NCBI GenBank assembly: GCA_009845905.1
Contig: VXYS01000009.1
Span: forward strand, 186,001-250,000
DNA from: Gammaproteobacteria bacterium
GTDB lineage: Bacteria; Pseudomonadota; Gammaproteobacteria; Steroidobacterales; Foliamicaceae
Length of the DNA: 64,000 nucleotides
Direction: 5' to 3'
The notes under the pieces were generated by a model. It was not told the origin of the DNA, searched no databases, and was given only the letters and a program-made list of their open reading frames with translations. Numbering within the stretch: position 1 is the first letter of the stretch; every line of letters starts with the position of its first letter. This document shows positions 56,374 through 64,000 of the stretch, piece by piece. A program made the translations under genes and the position numbers.

Positions 56374-57438
56374 CTAATGCAAGTCTTGCGTGTTCGGACA
56401 GGTACCGAACTGCATGGGACAGCGCCGCGGCCCGATGTCCGACGCCACGCCGTCCCTCCCGACCGCGCTGCGAACCAGGTCGCCCAGTCCCCGGATAAAG
56501 TCGCAATCCACCGCCACGGTGGGACACCGGGTAAAGAACGGAACGCCCGTCTCCGCGGCGACCTCGCGCAGCTCCATGTCGATTTCCACGAGCGTTTCTA
56601 CGTGCTCGGAAACGAATGCGATGGGCACGACCACGACCGGAACGCCCGCCGCTCCGGCGCGGCGCACTTCGTCCTCGGTGGACGGTCCGATCCACTGCAC
56701 CGGGCCGACGCGGCTCTGATAGCAGGTCGCCCAGTCCAGCCCGGTGCGGTCCAGCGCCTCCACGATGGCCGCGGACGTCATCTCCACCTGCCACTCGTAG
56801 GGGTCGCCGGCGTTGATCGTGCGCTGCGGCAAGGCATGCGCGGAAAGCAACAGGCGCGGGGCGCCGTGTCGGGACGCCTCGTCCAGCGACTTCCCGATGT
56901 TGGCGACCGTCGCGCCCAGAAAGCCGTGGTGCGCCGGATAGCAACAGACGACGTCCTGCGGCGCAGACAGTCCCTGCCTGCTGGCCTCCTCTCTGAAGGC
57001 CTTCATCGAAGTACCGGTGGTGGTGGTCGAGAACTGCGGATACAGCGGCAGTAACACGATGCGGTCCGGCCCGAAGTCCTTGATCCTGCCGACGGTCTCG
57101 CGGACCAGCGGGTGCCAGTAACGCATGAAGACGAATACTTCCACCTGCTCGGCGGTGTCGGCGATTTCCTTCTTCAGCGCCTCGGCCTGCTCCACCGTTG
57201 CCGGCAGGAGCGCGGAGCCGCCGCCCACCTTTCGGTAGATCTCCTCGCTCGTGGCGGCGCGCCGGGCCGTGATCAGCCGCGCCGCGACCCAGCGGAAGGG
57301 ATTGGGCATGCGCAGGATCGCGGGATCGCTGAACAGGTTGAGCAGGAACGGGCGGATGGCTTCGGGCGTGTCCGGTCCGCCCAGGTTGAATATCACCACG
57401 GCAAGCTTGCGTGGCTTCGCGGATGTCGCATCGACCAA
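56374..57438 (-). CDS. hemH: Ferrochelatase
   Basis: HemH inserts Fe2+ into protoporphyrin IX. The 354-residue protein has VVIFNLGGPDTPEAIRPFL, the substrate region RKVGGGSALLPAT, MRYWHPL, LPLYPQFSTTTTGTS, the catalytic His in LLSAHALPQR near 197, QSRVGPVQWIGPSTEDE and the conserved Glu in VSEHVETLVEID. The C-terminal tail has RRCPMQFGTC plus an upstream Cys in VAVDCDF, which might belong to an Fe-S cluster as in some bacterial ferrochelatases; only three suitable Cys are evident, so this is uncertain. Confidence 0.94.
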   Translation of the reverse strand: MVDATSAKPRKLAVVIFNLGGPDTPEAIRPFLLNLFSDPAILRMPNPFRWVAARLITARRAATSEEIYRKVGGGSALLPATVEQAEALKKEIADTAEQVEVFVFMRYWHPLVRETVGRIKDFGPDRIVLLPLYPQFSTTTTGTSMKAFREEASRQGLSAPQDVVCCYPAHHGFLGATVANIGKSLDEASRHGAPRLLLSAHALPQRTINAGDPYEWQVEMTSAAIVEALDRTGLDWATCYQSRVGPVQWIGPSTEDEVRRAGAAGVPVVVVPIAFVSEHVETLVEIDMELREVAAETGVPFFTRCPTVAVDCDFIRGLGDLVRSAVGRDGVASDIGPRRCPMQFGTCPNTQDLH

Positions 57439-57479
57439 GGCCGTGTCCCCTTGCCTGAGTTACGTTTGAACGCCGGCGC

Positions 57480-58292
57480 TCAGGAGCCGGCCAGCGCCTC
57501 GCGGATCTGCTCGGTGCCGATGCGCAGTTCGAGCATGCGCTGGAACTCTTTCTCGCCGAAGACTTTTTGGGGCAGGACGTTCATCGGATCGAGCCGGTAA
57601 CCCAACTCGCGCACCCTGAAATCGAAATTGCGCTGCGCTGCGCGTTCCTCTTCGGGCACCGGCTCCGCCTCGTCCAGCCAACCAAACCAACGATCGAGGA
57701 ATCCATCCAGATATTGCTCGCACAGATCGATATTGGCGTCGGTCAGTTCCGCGGTGTGGCTGATGCACACCGGCGACATCAGCGCCCTCAGGTAGGCGCC
57801 GTGGCTGACGTACTGGGTGAACGCCGGATTACCCTGGAACTTGAGGTAGGCGGCGTTGGCCGGCTCGTAGTAGCGTTCCAGGTAGTCCGGATTGACCCTC
57901 AGGTCCACGCGCGGCGTGTATTCGGCGTAGAAGAACAGCCGCGGAATCGTCCCGAAGATCACCGCCAGGTGCGGCACGCGGTTCTGTTCGCCCAGGAACA
58001 CCGTGGCGTTGATGTCCAGGATGCTGGCATGGCGGTTGCCGATCCACGAATGAACCAGCCACGGGACCTCCGGGCTGCTGTACGCCTGGAACGACCCCTC
58101 CATGGCGCCGTCCGGCGAGGTGTAGTACTCCCGCCCTTCGCAACTCGGGTGCAATTCACACGGAAACCGCTCACGCACGCGATCGACGATCCCGGTCTGG
58201 ATCCCCCAGCATCGCTTCCAGGCGGCGGAAACGTCCACCTGCGGGTTTTCCGCAAGAAACTCCATGATCGTCTTGACTTCGGTCTTTGTCAT
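57480..58292 (-). CDS. Red-chlorophyll-catabolite-reductase-like / ferredoxin-dependent bilin reductase family protein
   Basis: The 270-residue protein resembles plant RCC reductase. Shared segments are the SWI near residue 82 followed by LDINATVFL (plant LNITSISGFL), PRVDLRVNPDYLERYY at 127-142 (plant PHRKDLVLNPDYLKEYY), YVSHGAYLRALMSPVCIS (plant YVSPSLFVRSAFSPTAS) and a C-terminal region with VFGEKEFQRML. The Glu154 position of the plant enzyme does not appear to be acidic here. No signal or membrane helix is seen. It starts upstream of hemH on the same strand with 41 bases between, so a tetrapyrrole substrate is plausible but not shown. MEFLAENP (58265) is an alternative start. Confidence 0.68.
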   Translation of the reverse strand: MTKTEVKTIMEFLAENPQVDVSAAWKRCWGIQTGIVDRVRERFPCELHPSCEGREYYTSPDGAMEGSFQAYSSPEVPWLVHSWIGNRHASILDINATVFLGEQNRVPHLAVIFGTIPRLFFYAEYTPRVDLRVNPDYLERYYEPANAAYLKFQGNPAFTQYVSHGAYLRALMSPVCISHTAELTDANIDLCEQYLDGFLDRWFGWLDEAEPVPEEERAAQRNFDFRVRELGYRLDPMNVLPQKVFGEKEFQRMLELRIGTEQIREALAGS

Positions 58293-58427
58293 AGGCTGCG
58301 CCACTCCCCGGAAACCACTCCCGGCGGTCGGCCGCATATTGCATCAACAGGTCCCCGCAGACAACTTCCGGCGCCACTGTGTGCGGCGGCAGCGCGTAAA
58401 CTTCCCGCCGGGTAAGCGGGGAGTTCG

Positions 58428-58868
58428 ATGCGCGCGACGAGGCGGAATTTTATTGGCGGCGTGTGGGCGCTGCCGGCGCTGGGCATCGGCGGCTGGGCGG
58501 GAGCTTACGAAGCACTGGAGCGGTTTCGGGCGCTGTCGGCGCGGCTGACGGGATTCTCCGCCGCGTCGCTCGACCCGGCGCTAGCGGGCGATCTGCTCGA
58601 CGCGCTGAAGGCCACGGGCGAAGGCGCCGGCCTGGACGATTTGCCCGACGGAACGGCGGACGGAGCGCTCGGCGGCCTTGCCGCGCAGATCATCGCGGCC
58701 TGGTATTCGGGCATCCACCCCACGGCGGATGGCCCGGCGGCCCGCGCGTATCGCGAGGCGCTCGTGTGGCAGGCGCTGGAGTTCGCCCACGCGCCCGGCT
58801 ATTGCAGCACGGAACTCAACGACTGGAGCCGCCCGCCGGCGGGCGCGGACGCCGCTGTCACGCCGTGA
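58428..58868 (+). CDS. Small (gamma-type) subunit of a membrane FAD-dependent dehydrogenase, Tat-exported
   Basis: The 146-residue protein starts MRATRRNFIGGVWALPALGIGGWAGAY, a twin-arginine signal. The mature helical part with LDPALAGDLLDALKATGEG, IIAAWYSGIHP and ALVWQALEFAHAPGYCSTELNDWSRPPA matches the small subunit of FAD-glucose/sorbitol dehydrogenases, which escorts the GMC subunit to the periplasm. Its stop overlaps the start of the GMC gene (GTGA). Confidence 0.85.
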   Translation: MRATRRNFIGGVWALPALGIGGWAGAYEALERFRALSARLTGFSAASLDPALAGDLLDALKATGEGAGLDDLPDGTADGALGGLAAQIIAAWYSGIHPTADGPAARAYREALVWQALEFAHAPGYCSTELNDWSRPPAGADAAVTP

Positions 58869-60481
58869 GTGATATCGAGGCCGATGCGGTTGTCGTGGGT
58901 TCCGGATTCGCCGGGGCGCTGCTCGCCGACCGACTGGCCGCCCAGGGCGTCCGCACCGCCATCCTGGAAGCCGGCCCCCGCGTGAATCGGGCGCGCGCCT
59001 TCGAGACTTTTCTCGGCGCGGTGGTCAAAACGCCGGAGAGTCCCTACGAACGCTCGCCGGAGGCCGACTTTCCGATGAGCGAGGACCCCGATCACTGGTA
59101 TCGCCAATCGGGGCCGGACCCGTTCAAGAGCACCTATCTGAAAGCGGTGGGTGGCACCTCATGGCATTGGCTGGGCACCTGCGTGCGCTTCCTGCCCAGT
59201 GATTTCCGGCTGCAAAGCCGCTTCGGACGCGGCGTGGACTGGCCCATCGGCTACGACGAAATCGAGCCGTTCTACGTTGTGGCCGAGCGCGAACTCGGCG
59301 TGGCGGGCGATTCGGCCGACGACCTGGGCTCGCCGCGCTCCGGTCCGTTCCCGATGCCGCCCATCCCGGCCAGCTGGCTGGACGGCGTGTGCGAGCGCGC
59401 GCTGGCCGACACGCCCTGGCGCGTGCGGCCCACGCCGCAGGCGCGTAACTCCGAAGTACACCAGGGCCGCCCGGCGTGCTGCGGCAGCGCCAGCTGCATC
59501 CCCATCTGTCCGGTGGCCGCCAAGTACGACGCGACGGTTCACCTGCGCCGGGCCGAGGCGCAGGGCGCCGCGCTGCATGAGCAGACCACCGCCACCTTCG
59601 TGGAGACCGGCGACGACATGCGGGTAACGGCGATCCGCTTCGCCCGCCCGGACGGAAGCCGCGGCGTGGCGCGTGGACGGGTTTACGTGCTCGCGGCCAA
59701 TGCCGTGGAAACCCCGCGCCTGCTGCTTCACTCCCGCTCGGAACGCACGCCCGACGGCGTGGCCAACGCCTCGGACCAGGTGGGCCGCAACCTGATGGAT
59801 CATCCCATTCAGTTGAGCTGGGCGCTCGCGGAGGGGCTCGTATGGCCGTATCGCGGGCCGCTCTCGACTTCGGCCATCGAGAACACCCGCGACGGGTCGT
59901 TCCGGCGCGAGCGGTCGGCGCTGCGAATCGAGATCGGCAACGACGGCTGGACCTGGCCCACCGGCGGCGCCCCTGCGCTTGCCGGGCAGTTCGCGCGGCG
60001 CGGAATGCGGGGCAAGCCTTTACGGGCGGCCGTCGCCGATCACGCCGCCCGCGAAGTGCGGCTGGCGGCGCTGACCGAACAGCTTCCGGAACCGGACAAC
60101 CGCGTAATGCTCGACGAGCGCGAGCGCGACCCCTTCGGCGTTCCCCTGCCGCAAATGCGCTACCGCGTGGGCGCCTATGCGCGCGCCGGCCTGGCCGAGG
60201 CGCGTCGGATTCACGATCGGATTTTCGCCCGCCTGAACGCATCCGAAACGCACCACAGCGACACCTGGCAGGGTGCGGGCCACATCCTCGGCACTGCCCG
60301 CATGGGCGACGACCCCCGGCGCTCGGTGGTTGATCGCGACCTGCGCTGCCACGACCATCCGAACCTTTTTCTGGTGGGCGGAGGAGCGTTTCCCACCGGC
60401 TCCACCGCCAACCCCACGCTCACCATCGCGGCGCTGGCGCTGCGCGCCGCCGGCGCGGTAACGGCCACGCTTTCGGCATGA
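58865..60481 (+). CDS. GMC-family FAD dehydrogenase, catalytic subunit with Fe-S motif
   Basis: The 538-residue protein has the FAD-binding loop AVVVGSGFAGALLADRL near residue 7, GGTSWHWLG, a Cys-rich segment ACCGSASCIPICPVAAKYD near 200 that resembles the 3Fe-4S site of FAD-glucose dehydrogenase, VLAANAVETPRLLL, and the C-terminal HILGTARMGDDP and FPTGSTANPTLTIAALALR motifs. It probably oxidises a sugar or polyol and is exported with the small subunit. The cytochrome c subunit usually encoded next is missing here. The start is GTG at 58865; the frame is open to 58463. Confidence 0.88.
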   Translation: MSDIEADAVVVGSGFAGALLADRLAAQGVRTAILEAGPRVNRARAFETFLGAVVKTPESPYERSPEADFPMSEDPDHWYRQSGPDPFKSTYLKAVGGTSWHWLGTCVRFLPSDFRLQSRFGRGVDWPIGYDEIEPFYVVAERELGVAGDSADDLGSPRSGPFPMPPIPASWLDGVCERALADTPWRVRPTPQARNSEVHQGRPACCGSASCIPICPVAAKYDATVHLRRAEAQGAALHEQTTATFVETGDDMRVTAIRFARPDGSRGVARGRVYVLAANAVETPRLLLHSRSERTPDGVANASDQVGRNLMDHPIQLSWALAEGLVWPYRGPLSTSAIENTRDGSFRRERSALRIEIGNDGWTWPTGGAPALAGQFARRGMRGKPLRAAVADHAAREVRLAALTEQLPEPDNRVMLDERERDPFGVPLPQMRYRVGAYARAGLAEARRIHDRIFARLNASETHHSDTWQGAGHILGTARMGDDPRRSVVDRDLRCHDHPNLFLVGGGAFPTGSTANPTLTIAALALRAAGAVTATLSA

Positions 60482-60491
60482 ACGAAACCGA

Positions 60492-60519
60492 CCCCGTCCC
60501 GCGCAGCAAGCGGGCGGGG
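60492..60519. terminator. Hairpin between the GMC and M20 genes
   Basis: CCCCGTCCCGC and GCGGGCGGGG pair with one T bulge around a 7-base loop, in the 43-base convergent gap. It is GC-rich and stable but has no T-run; it is a candidate bidirectional terminator. Confidence 0.5.
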
Positions 60520-60524
60520 CGAAC

Positions 60525-61832
60525 TCAGGTTTTGGCGAGCAGCTCCAGGGCGGCGGCGGTCATTACGCGGACACCGGTCTCAAGGGTCCTTTCGTAGGAA
60601 GGCAGAAAGAACGGCGAGTGCGTGGCCGGCAGTTTGAGGCCCCGGGCCTCCGCGCGGGCATATTGCTCCGGATCCGCGGCGCCCAGCCAGAAATAGAAGC
60701 CGGGGATACGCTCCTCCGTGCGGCCGAATCGGGCGAAGTCCTCGCCTCCCATGACCGGCTTGCTGAGCTCCACGTTCGCGTCCCCCAGTTCCGCGCGCAA
60801 CACGCCGGCCAGGCGGTTGGACAGATCCGGATCGTTGAAGAGCGCGGGCGTGTATTCGTTCTTGACGATCACTTCGGGCAGCCGGTCTTCCGGCAGGCCC
60901 ATCGCCAGGGCCTGCGACCTGGCGATGCGGGCGATGCCCTCGAGCAGCAACGCGCGGTTCTCGTCGGTGTACGAACGTACGGTCAGCTGCAGGTCCACAC
61001 GGTCGGAGATGATGTTGTGCTTGGTGCCGCCGTGTATGGATCCCACGGTAACCACGCCCTGGTCGATCGGGTTGAGGTTGCGCGCCACCAGCGTCTGCAG
61101 CGCGGTAACGATGTAGGCGGACAGCACGATGGGGTCGTGGGTCAGGTGCGGCGCGGCGCCGTGCCCGCCGGTGCCGTGCACGATGATGTCCACCGAATCG
61201 ACGTTGGCCATCGCGAATTCCGGCTTGTAACCGGCCTGCCCGGCAGGCAGGTTGGCGGTGACGTGCAGACCGAGGTTGTAGTCCGGACGCGGAAAGCGCT
61301 TGAACAGCCCGTCCTCGATCATGGCCCGGGCACCGAGGCCACGCTCTTCGGCCGGCTGTGCCACCAGCACCACCGTGCCGCTCCAGCTGTCGCGCATCGA
61401 TACCAGCTTGCGGGCCACGCCGATCAGGTTCGTGATGTGAATGTCGTGTCCGCAGGCATGCATGACCGGAACCGTACGGCCCTGCTCGTCGAGGGTCGTG
61501 ACCGTGCTGGCGTAGGGCACGCGGTTCAGTTCCTTGACCGGCAGTCCGTCCATGTCGCCGCGGATCATGACGGTGGGACCTTCGCCGTTGCGCAACACGC
61601 CCACCACGCCTGTGCCGCCAACCTCCGACGTGACCTCGTAACCCGCGGCTGCGAATTCCTCGGCCATGCGGGCCGCGGTTTCAAACTCGTAGAGCGACAA
61701 CTCCGGGTTGCGGTGGAAGTGCAGGTACAGCTCTTCCATGTAGTCCTGTTCGGCTTGGCTGACGCTGATTTCGGCGCTGGCCATGGAGGCGCACAACGCC
61801 AGCAAGGCTGCACCGCTGACAAGAATCCGCAT
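60525..61832 (-). CDS. Secreted M20 family amidohydrolase (M20D)
   Basis: The 435-residue protein has a signal peptide (MRILVSGAALLALCASMASA) and a zinc hydrolase fold with HRNPELSLYEFETA, IRGDMDGLPVKE, the metal-site HACGHDIHITNLIGVA near 138, AQPAEERGLGARAMIEDG with the catalytic Glu pair, and a dimerisation domain with GTGGHGAAPHLTHDPI. M20D enzymes cleave N-acyl amino acids, hippurate-like amides or IAA conjugates. The protein should act in the periplasm. AAGGAG lies 10 bases before the ATG; the frame is open 12 codons further. Confidence 0.9.
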   Translation of the reverse strand: MRILVSGAALLALCASMASAEISVSQAEQDYMEELYLHFHRNPELSLYEFETAARMAEEFAAAGYEVTSEVGGTGVVGVLRNGEGPTVMIRGDMDGLPVKELNRVPYASTVTTLDEQGRTVPVMHACGHDIHITNLIGVARKLVSMRDSWSGTVVLVAQPAEERGLGARAMIEDGLFKRFPRPDYNLGLHVTANLPAGQAGYKPEFAMANVDSVDIIVHGTGGHGAAPHLTHDPIVLSAYIVTALQTLVARNLNPIDQGVVTVGSIHGGTKHNIISDRVDLQLTVRSYTDENRALLLEGIARIARSQALAMGLPEDRLPEVIVKNEYTPALFNDPDLSNRLAGVLRAELGDANVELSKPVMGGEDFARFGRTEERIPGFYFWLGAADPEQYARAEARGLKLPATHSPFFLPSYERTLETGVRVMTAAALELLAKT

Positions 61833-61910
61833 GATCGGGCCGCTCCTTGAGTGTTTATCTAATCGCAAGGGGCGTAACTTTACACGAGGCGCCAGGCGCC
61901 AAAGATGGTC

Positions 61911-62528
61911 TCAAGACGGAAGATTCCGCAGTTCCTGAGGGTCATCGATGTCCACAGCGGCGCGAGGCATTGGCACGCTGAACACATTGTTCGAAGACGC
62001 CAACAGCAACCGGGCTCCCCGGTCACCGGACAGCGCTTTCAGCGCGGCGAAGTGCGAGCGCGGAAAGATGGCGGGAACGCCGGGTTTCCCGGCGTAGCAC
62101 GATGCCACAATGCACTGCGGACTGCCGCGCCAGGCCCGCACAAGCACCGCAAGGTCCGCGGCCTCCAGCAACGGCTGATCGGCCAGGCATACGAGCACGG
62201 CGCGCGCGCGCGGATCAAGCGTACGCACTCCGCAGGCCAGCGAGCGCCCCATCCCGTCGCGCCAGCGTGGATTCCTCACGGTATTCGTGTCGCCTACGGG
62301 CACGCGGCCTTGCTGCAGCACGCGGCGGATCGCTTCGGAGCGATAGCCCAGCACCACGCAAACGGTCCCGGCGCCAGCCTCGTACGCCAGGCGTACGCTG
62401 CGCGCCACCAGGGCCTCGCCCCGGTACCTCGCCAATTGCTTCGGCGAACCATATCGGCGGGACGCACCCGCGGCGAGAACGACGGCGCACAGCCCCCGGT
62501 GGCCGCTGTGCCCCGTACGTCTATACAC
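61911..62528 (-). CDS. MobA/MocA-like nucleotidyltransferase
   Basis: The 205-residue protein has the NTP-transferase start LCAVVLAAGASRRYGSPKQL, NPRWRDGMGRSLACGV, and LVCLADQPLLEAADL, as in MocA (molybdopterin cytidylyltransferase) and related sugar-phosphate nucleotidyltransferases. A Moco role fits moaD, moaE and soxC elsewhere in the window, but MocA serves xanthine-dehydrogenase-type enzymes rather than SoxC, so the link is uncertain. The start is taken as GTG 62528. Confidence 0.75.
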   Translation of the reverse strand: MYRRTGHSGHRGLCAVVLAAGASRRYGSPKQLARYRGEALVARSVRLAYEAGAGTVCVVLGYRSEAIRRVLQQGRVPVGDTNTVRNPRWRDGMGRSLACGVRTLDPRARAVLVCLADQPLLEAADLAVLVRAWRGSPQCIVASCYAGKPGVPAIFPRSHFAALKALSGDRGARLLLASSNNVFSVPMPRAAVDIDDPQELRNLPS

Positions 62529-62571
62529 AAGCGCCTCGCACCACTCCAGGCAAGAGACGGTGCGCCCTCAT

Positions 62572-63786
62572 TTATTCGGTTCCGAGGTAGCGGTCGAGGA
62601 TCGGGCTCAGCGTTCCCGGAGCAAGGCCCGTAACTTGCGCAATCTCGTCTGGCCGCGGCGCGCCGCCCAGAGTAAAACCTCGCGCAAGCGCGCCCGGCAA
62701 AGCTTGCAGGAAACTGCCATGCCCGCCCTGCCCGACCATCGCGTCATCAATCGCCATCCAGAAGGCCGCCCCCATGTATACCTGCGCGTATGCCTGGCCG
62801 TCGCCGGCAGCCGCTCGTTCGCCCAGGACAGGCAGTGGGGCCTCAAGGGCAAGGCCGGGCGCAATAAACGCTTCTTCAACCACGCTATAGAGTTCCGGGG
62901 CGGTTTCCCTGATCGCCTTGATCGCGAGATAGCTTGCGAGGCTCTCCCCGATCCAAAGCGGACCGGTCCCATCGAACAAGTGGTGTCCATGTTCATGCAG
63001 CACGACATAGAGCGTGATGGCGTAAGCCCTCCTGTCGAAATCCCGTGCGCGTAAAGGATAGTTTGCAAGCACCAGGCCAGTCCCCGCGGCGCCGCCGACG
63101 CTTAATCGCCATTCCGCAAGACCCATCCAGAAAACGGGCGGAAGTTCAGCATGCGGCAGCATGTCCAGGAGATAGCCGATGCCCGCGGAATGGCTGTCCA
63201 GCAGGCCGGCGAGATGCCGCGGAATGGTTTCGCGGTCGAAGAAGTGACGGACACTGCCCTTGTCGAGATGGACGGGGTGGCCCAACAGCCAGAACCCCGG
63301 TGCCTGGTTCAATGCAGGGAGGCGCCGCGGGCCGGCGCGGATTTCAAGCGGCCGGCCATCCAGGAGAAACGAAACGCGTGGCGCTTCGCCGGCGTCGGGC
63401 GCCTGCAGAATGACATCGCCCTCGCTGATGATCCACCAGGCGGGGGCTTCCGAATGCCAAGTCAACTGACCGGATGCCATTGCGCCTTCGGCCGGATAGG
63501 GATGCAGGTTGAACTCCCAGCCCAGGGCGCCGCAGCCTGAATCGACGGAAACCGTTCCCTGGCTGGCTCGCAATTCACCGCTTTGCGAGCATCGAACCGC
63601 TCGAATTCCCGGTTCCTCGACGTCCATCCTCGTCCTGTAGAGCCCTTCCGATGCATCTTCAAGCGTTGCGGAGCCCCATACCCGATCCTTGGCAGACAGA
63701 TCCACACGTAACTGGGCCGATGCCTCGGACGCCGCCACGACCCACGCAAGGCCCAGGGCTCCAGTCAGAATCAGCTTGTGCTTCAA
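62572..63786 (-). CDS. Secreted protein with HExGH gluzincin-like zinc motif
   Basis: The 404-residue protein has a signal peptide ([24 protein letters not shown]), a beta-rich N-terminal half without clear family, and [33 protein letters not shown] near residues 270-302. HEHGH followed by Glu 17 residues later (GES) is the spacing of M1/M61-type zinc peptidases. I recognise no further family. The start codon is TTG, and a longer or shorter N-terminus is possible. It is convergent to nothing and lies downstream of tRNA-Arg. Confidence 0.62.
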   Translation of the reverse strand: MKHKLILTGALGLAWVVAASEASAQLRVDLSAKDRVWGSATLEDASEGLYRTRMDVEEPGIRAVRCSQSGELRASQGTVSVDSGCGALGWEFNLHPYPAEGAMASGQLTWHSEAPAWWIISEGDVILQAPDAGEAPRVSFLLDGRPLEIRAGPRRLPALNQAPGFWLLGHPVHLDKGSVRHFFDRETIPRHLAGLLDSHSAGIGYLLDMLPHAELPPVFWMGLAEWRLSVGGAAGTGLVLANYPLRARDFDRRAYAITLYVVLHEHGHHLFDGTGPLWIGESLASYLAIKAIRETAPELYSVVEEAFIAPGLALEAPLPVLGERAAAGDGQAYAQVYMGAAFWMAIDDAMVGQGGHGSFLQALPGALARGFTLGGAPRPDEIAQVTGLAPGTLSPILDRYLGTE

Positions 63787-63806
63787 GGGAACGGACCGTC
63801 TGGAGT

Positions 63807-63883
<77 letters not shown>

Positions 63884-63938
63884 GCTGCCGGAAAATGTCG
63901 TGGGGATTATGCCGCACTCGCCGCCAGCCGCGTTCGCG

Positions 63939-64000
63939 TTACTTCCTTTTCGCGCGGGGCTCCCATCTGAACTTGATGTCCGCGAGCTGTTCCCTGTCCG
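63939..64000 (-). CDS. C-terminal end of an unidentified gene (cut by window edge)
   Basis: A frame enters from the right edge and ends in TAA, giving the C-terminus [19 protein letters not shown]. The basic tail and position upstream of tRNA-Arg suggest a real gene, but 19 residues are too few to identify it. Confidence 0.4.
   Translation of the reverse strand, partial: DREQLADIKFRWEPRAKRK

Overview
The window is 64 kb of GC-rich, gene-dense chromosome that looks like a free-living, aerobic gammaproteobacterium, probably an uncultured marine or host-associated lineage. The main evidence is gene order: fmt-def|dprA-topA-tsaC-aroE, atpIBEFHAGDC leading to glmU-glmS, hemX-hemY, ubiK-comM, trkA-trkH and polA-engB-dsbA are combinations that lie near the chromosome origin in many Gammaproteobacteria. 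No phage, integrase, CRISPR array or recognisable defence locus was found. The window holds one tRNA, about sixty protein genes and two families of palindromic repeats.

Layout. 0-11 kb: translation start and processing (fmt, def), DNA uptake and topology (dprA, topA), tsaC, a bacterial GOLPH3-like protein, tag, a small secreted Cys/Asp-rich peptide, aroE, a glutathione-reductase-like enzyme, an FAH-family hydrolase and xth. 11-23 kb, minus strand: two large hairpin repeats, glmS, glmU, an amidase, then the whole F1Fo ATP synthase operon. A small cluster of DnaA-box-like 9-mers lies between the amidase and atpC. 23-30 kb: an M48 protease, two TM2-type membrane proteins, and hemX-hemY followed directly by a TonB-dependent receptor. 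30-40 kb, mostly plus strand: ubiK, comM, a DUF2909/SURF1/Sco-like oxidase-assembly trio without oxidase genes, uvrD, trkA-trkH, and TRAP permease genes dctQ-dctM. 40-47 kb, minus strand: DUF6065 protein, TRAP binding protein, SoxC-like sulfite dehydrogenase, cytochrome c and an Oar-like TonB-dependent receptor. 47-54 kb: an LptM-like lipoprotein, polA, an SDR, engB, dsbA, a CitE-like lyase, moaE and moaD. 54-64 kb: a nitrilase-fold protein with an MBL hydrolase, hemH with a bilin-reductase/RCCR-like gene, a two-subunit GMC dehydrogenase, an M20 hydrolase, a MocA-like nucleotidyltransferase, a secreted gluzincin-like protein and tRNA-Arg(CCG).

How the genes fit together. MoaD, MoaE and the MocA-like enzyme could supply molybdenum cofactor for the SoxC-like enzyme. 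The TRAP binding protein at 46 kb is the only visible partner for the DctQM permease at 38-40 kb. HemX, HemY, HemH and the RCCR-like protein give the window a scattered tetrapyrrole theme.

The points most worth a second look are the paired hairpins with a shared loop but different, perfectly paired arms (11.07-11.33 kb); the small EGSCGEGSCG peptide, which resembles MNIO-modified metal-binding peptide precursors; a cloverleaf-like repeat that supplies the C-terminus of DctQ; the RCCR-like reductase next to ferrochelatase; and a nitrilase-fold protein with Ser where the catalytic Cys is expected.
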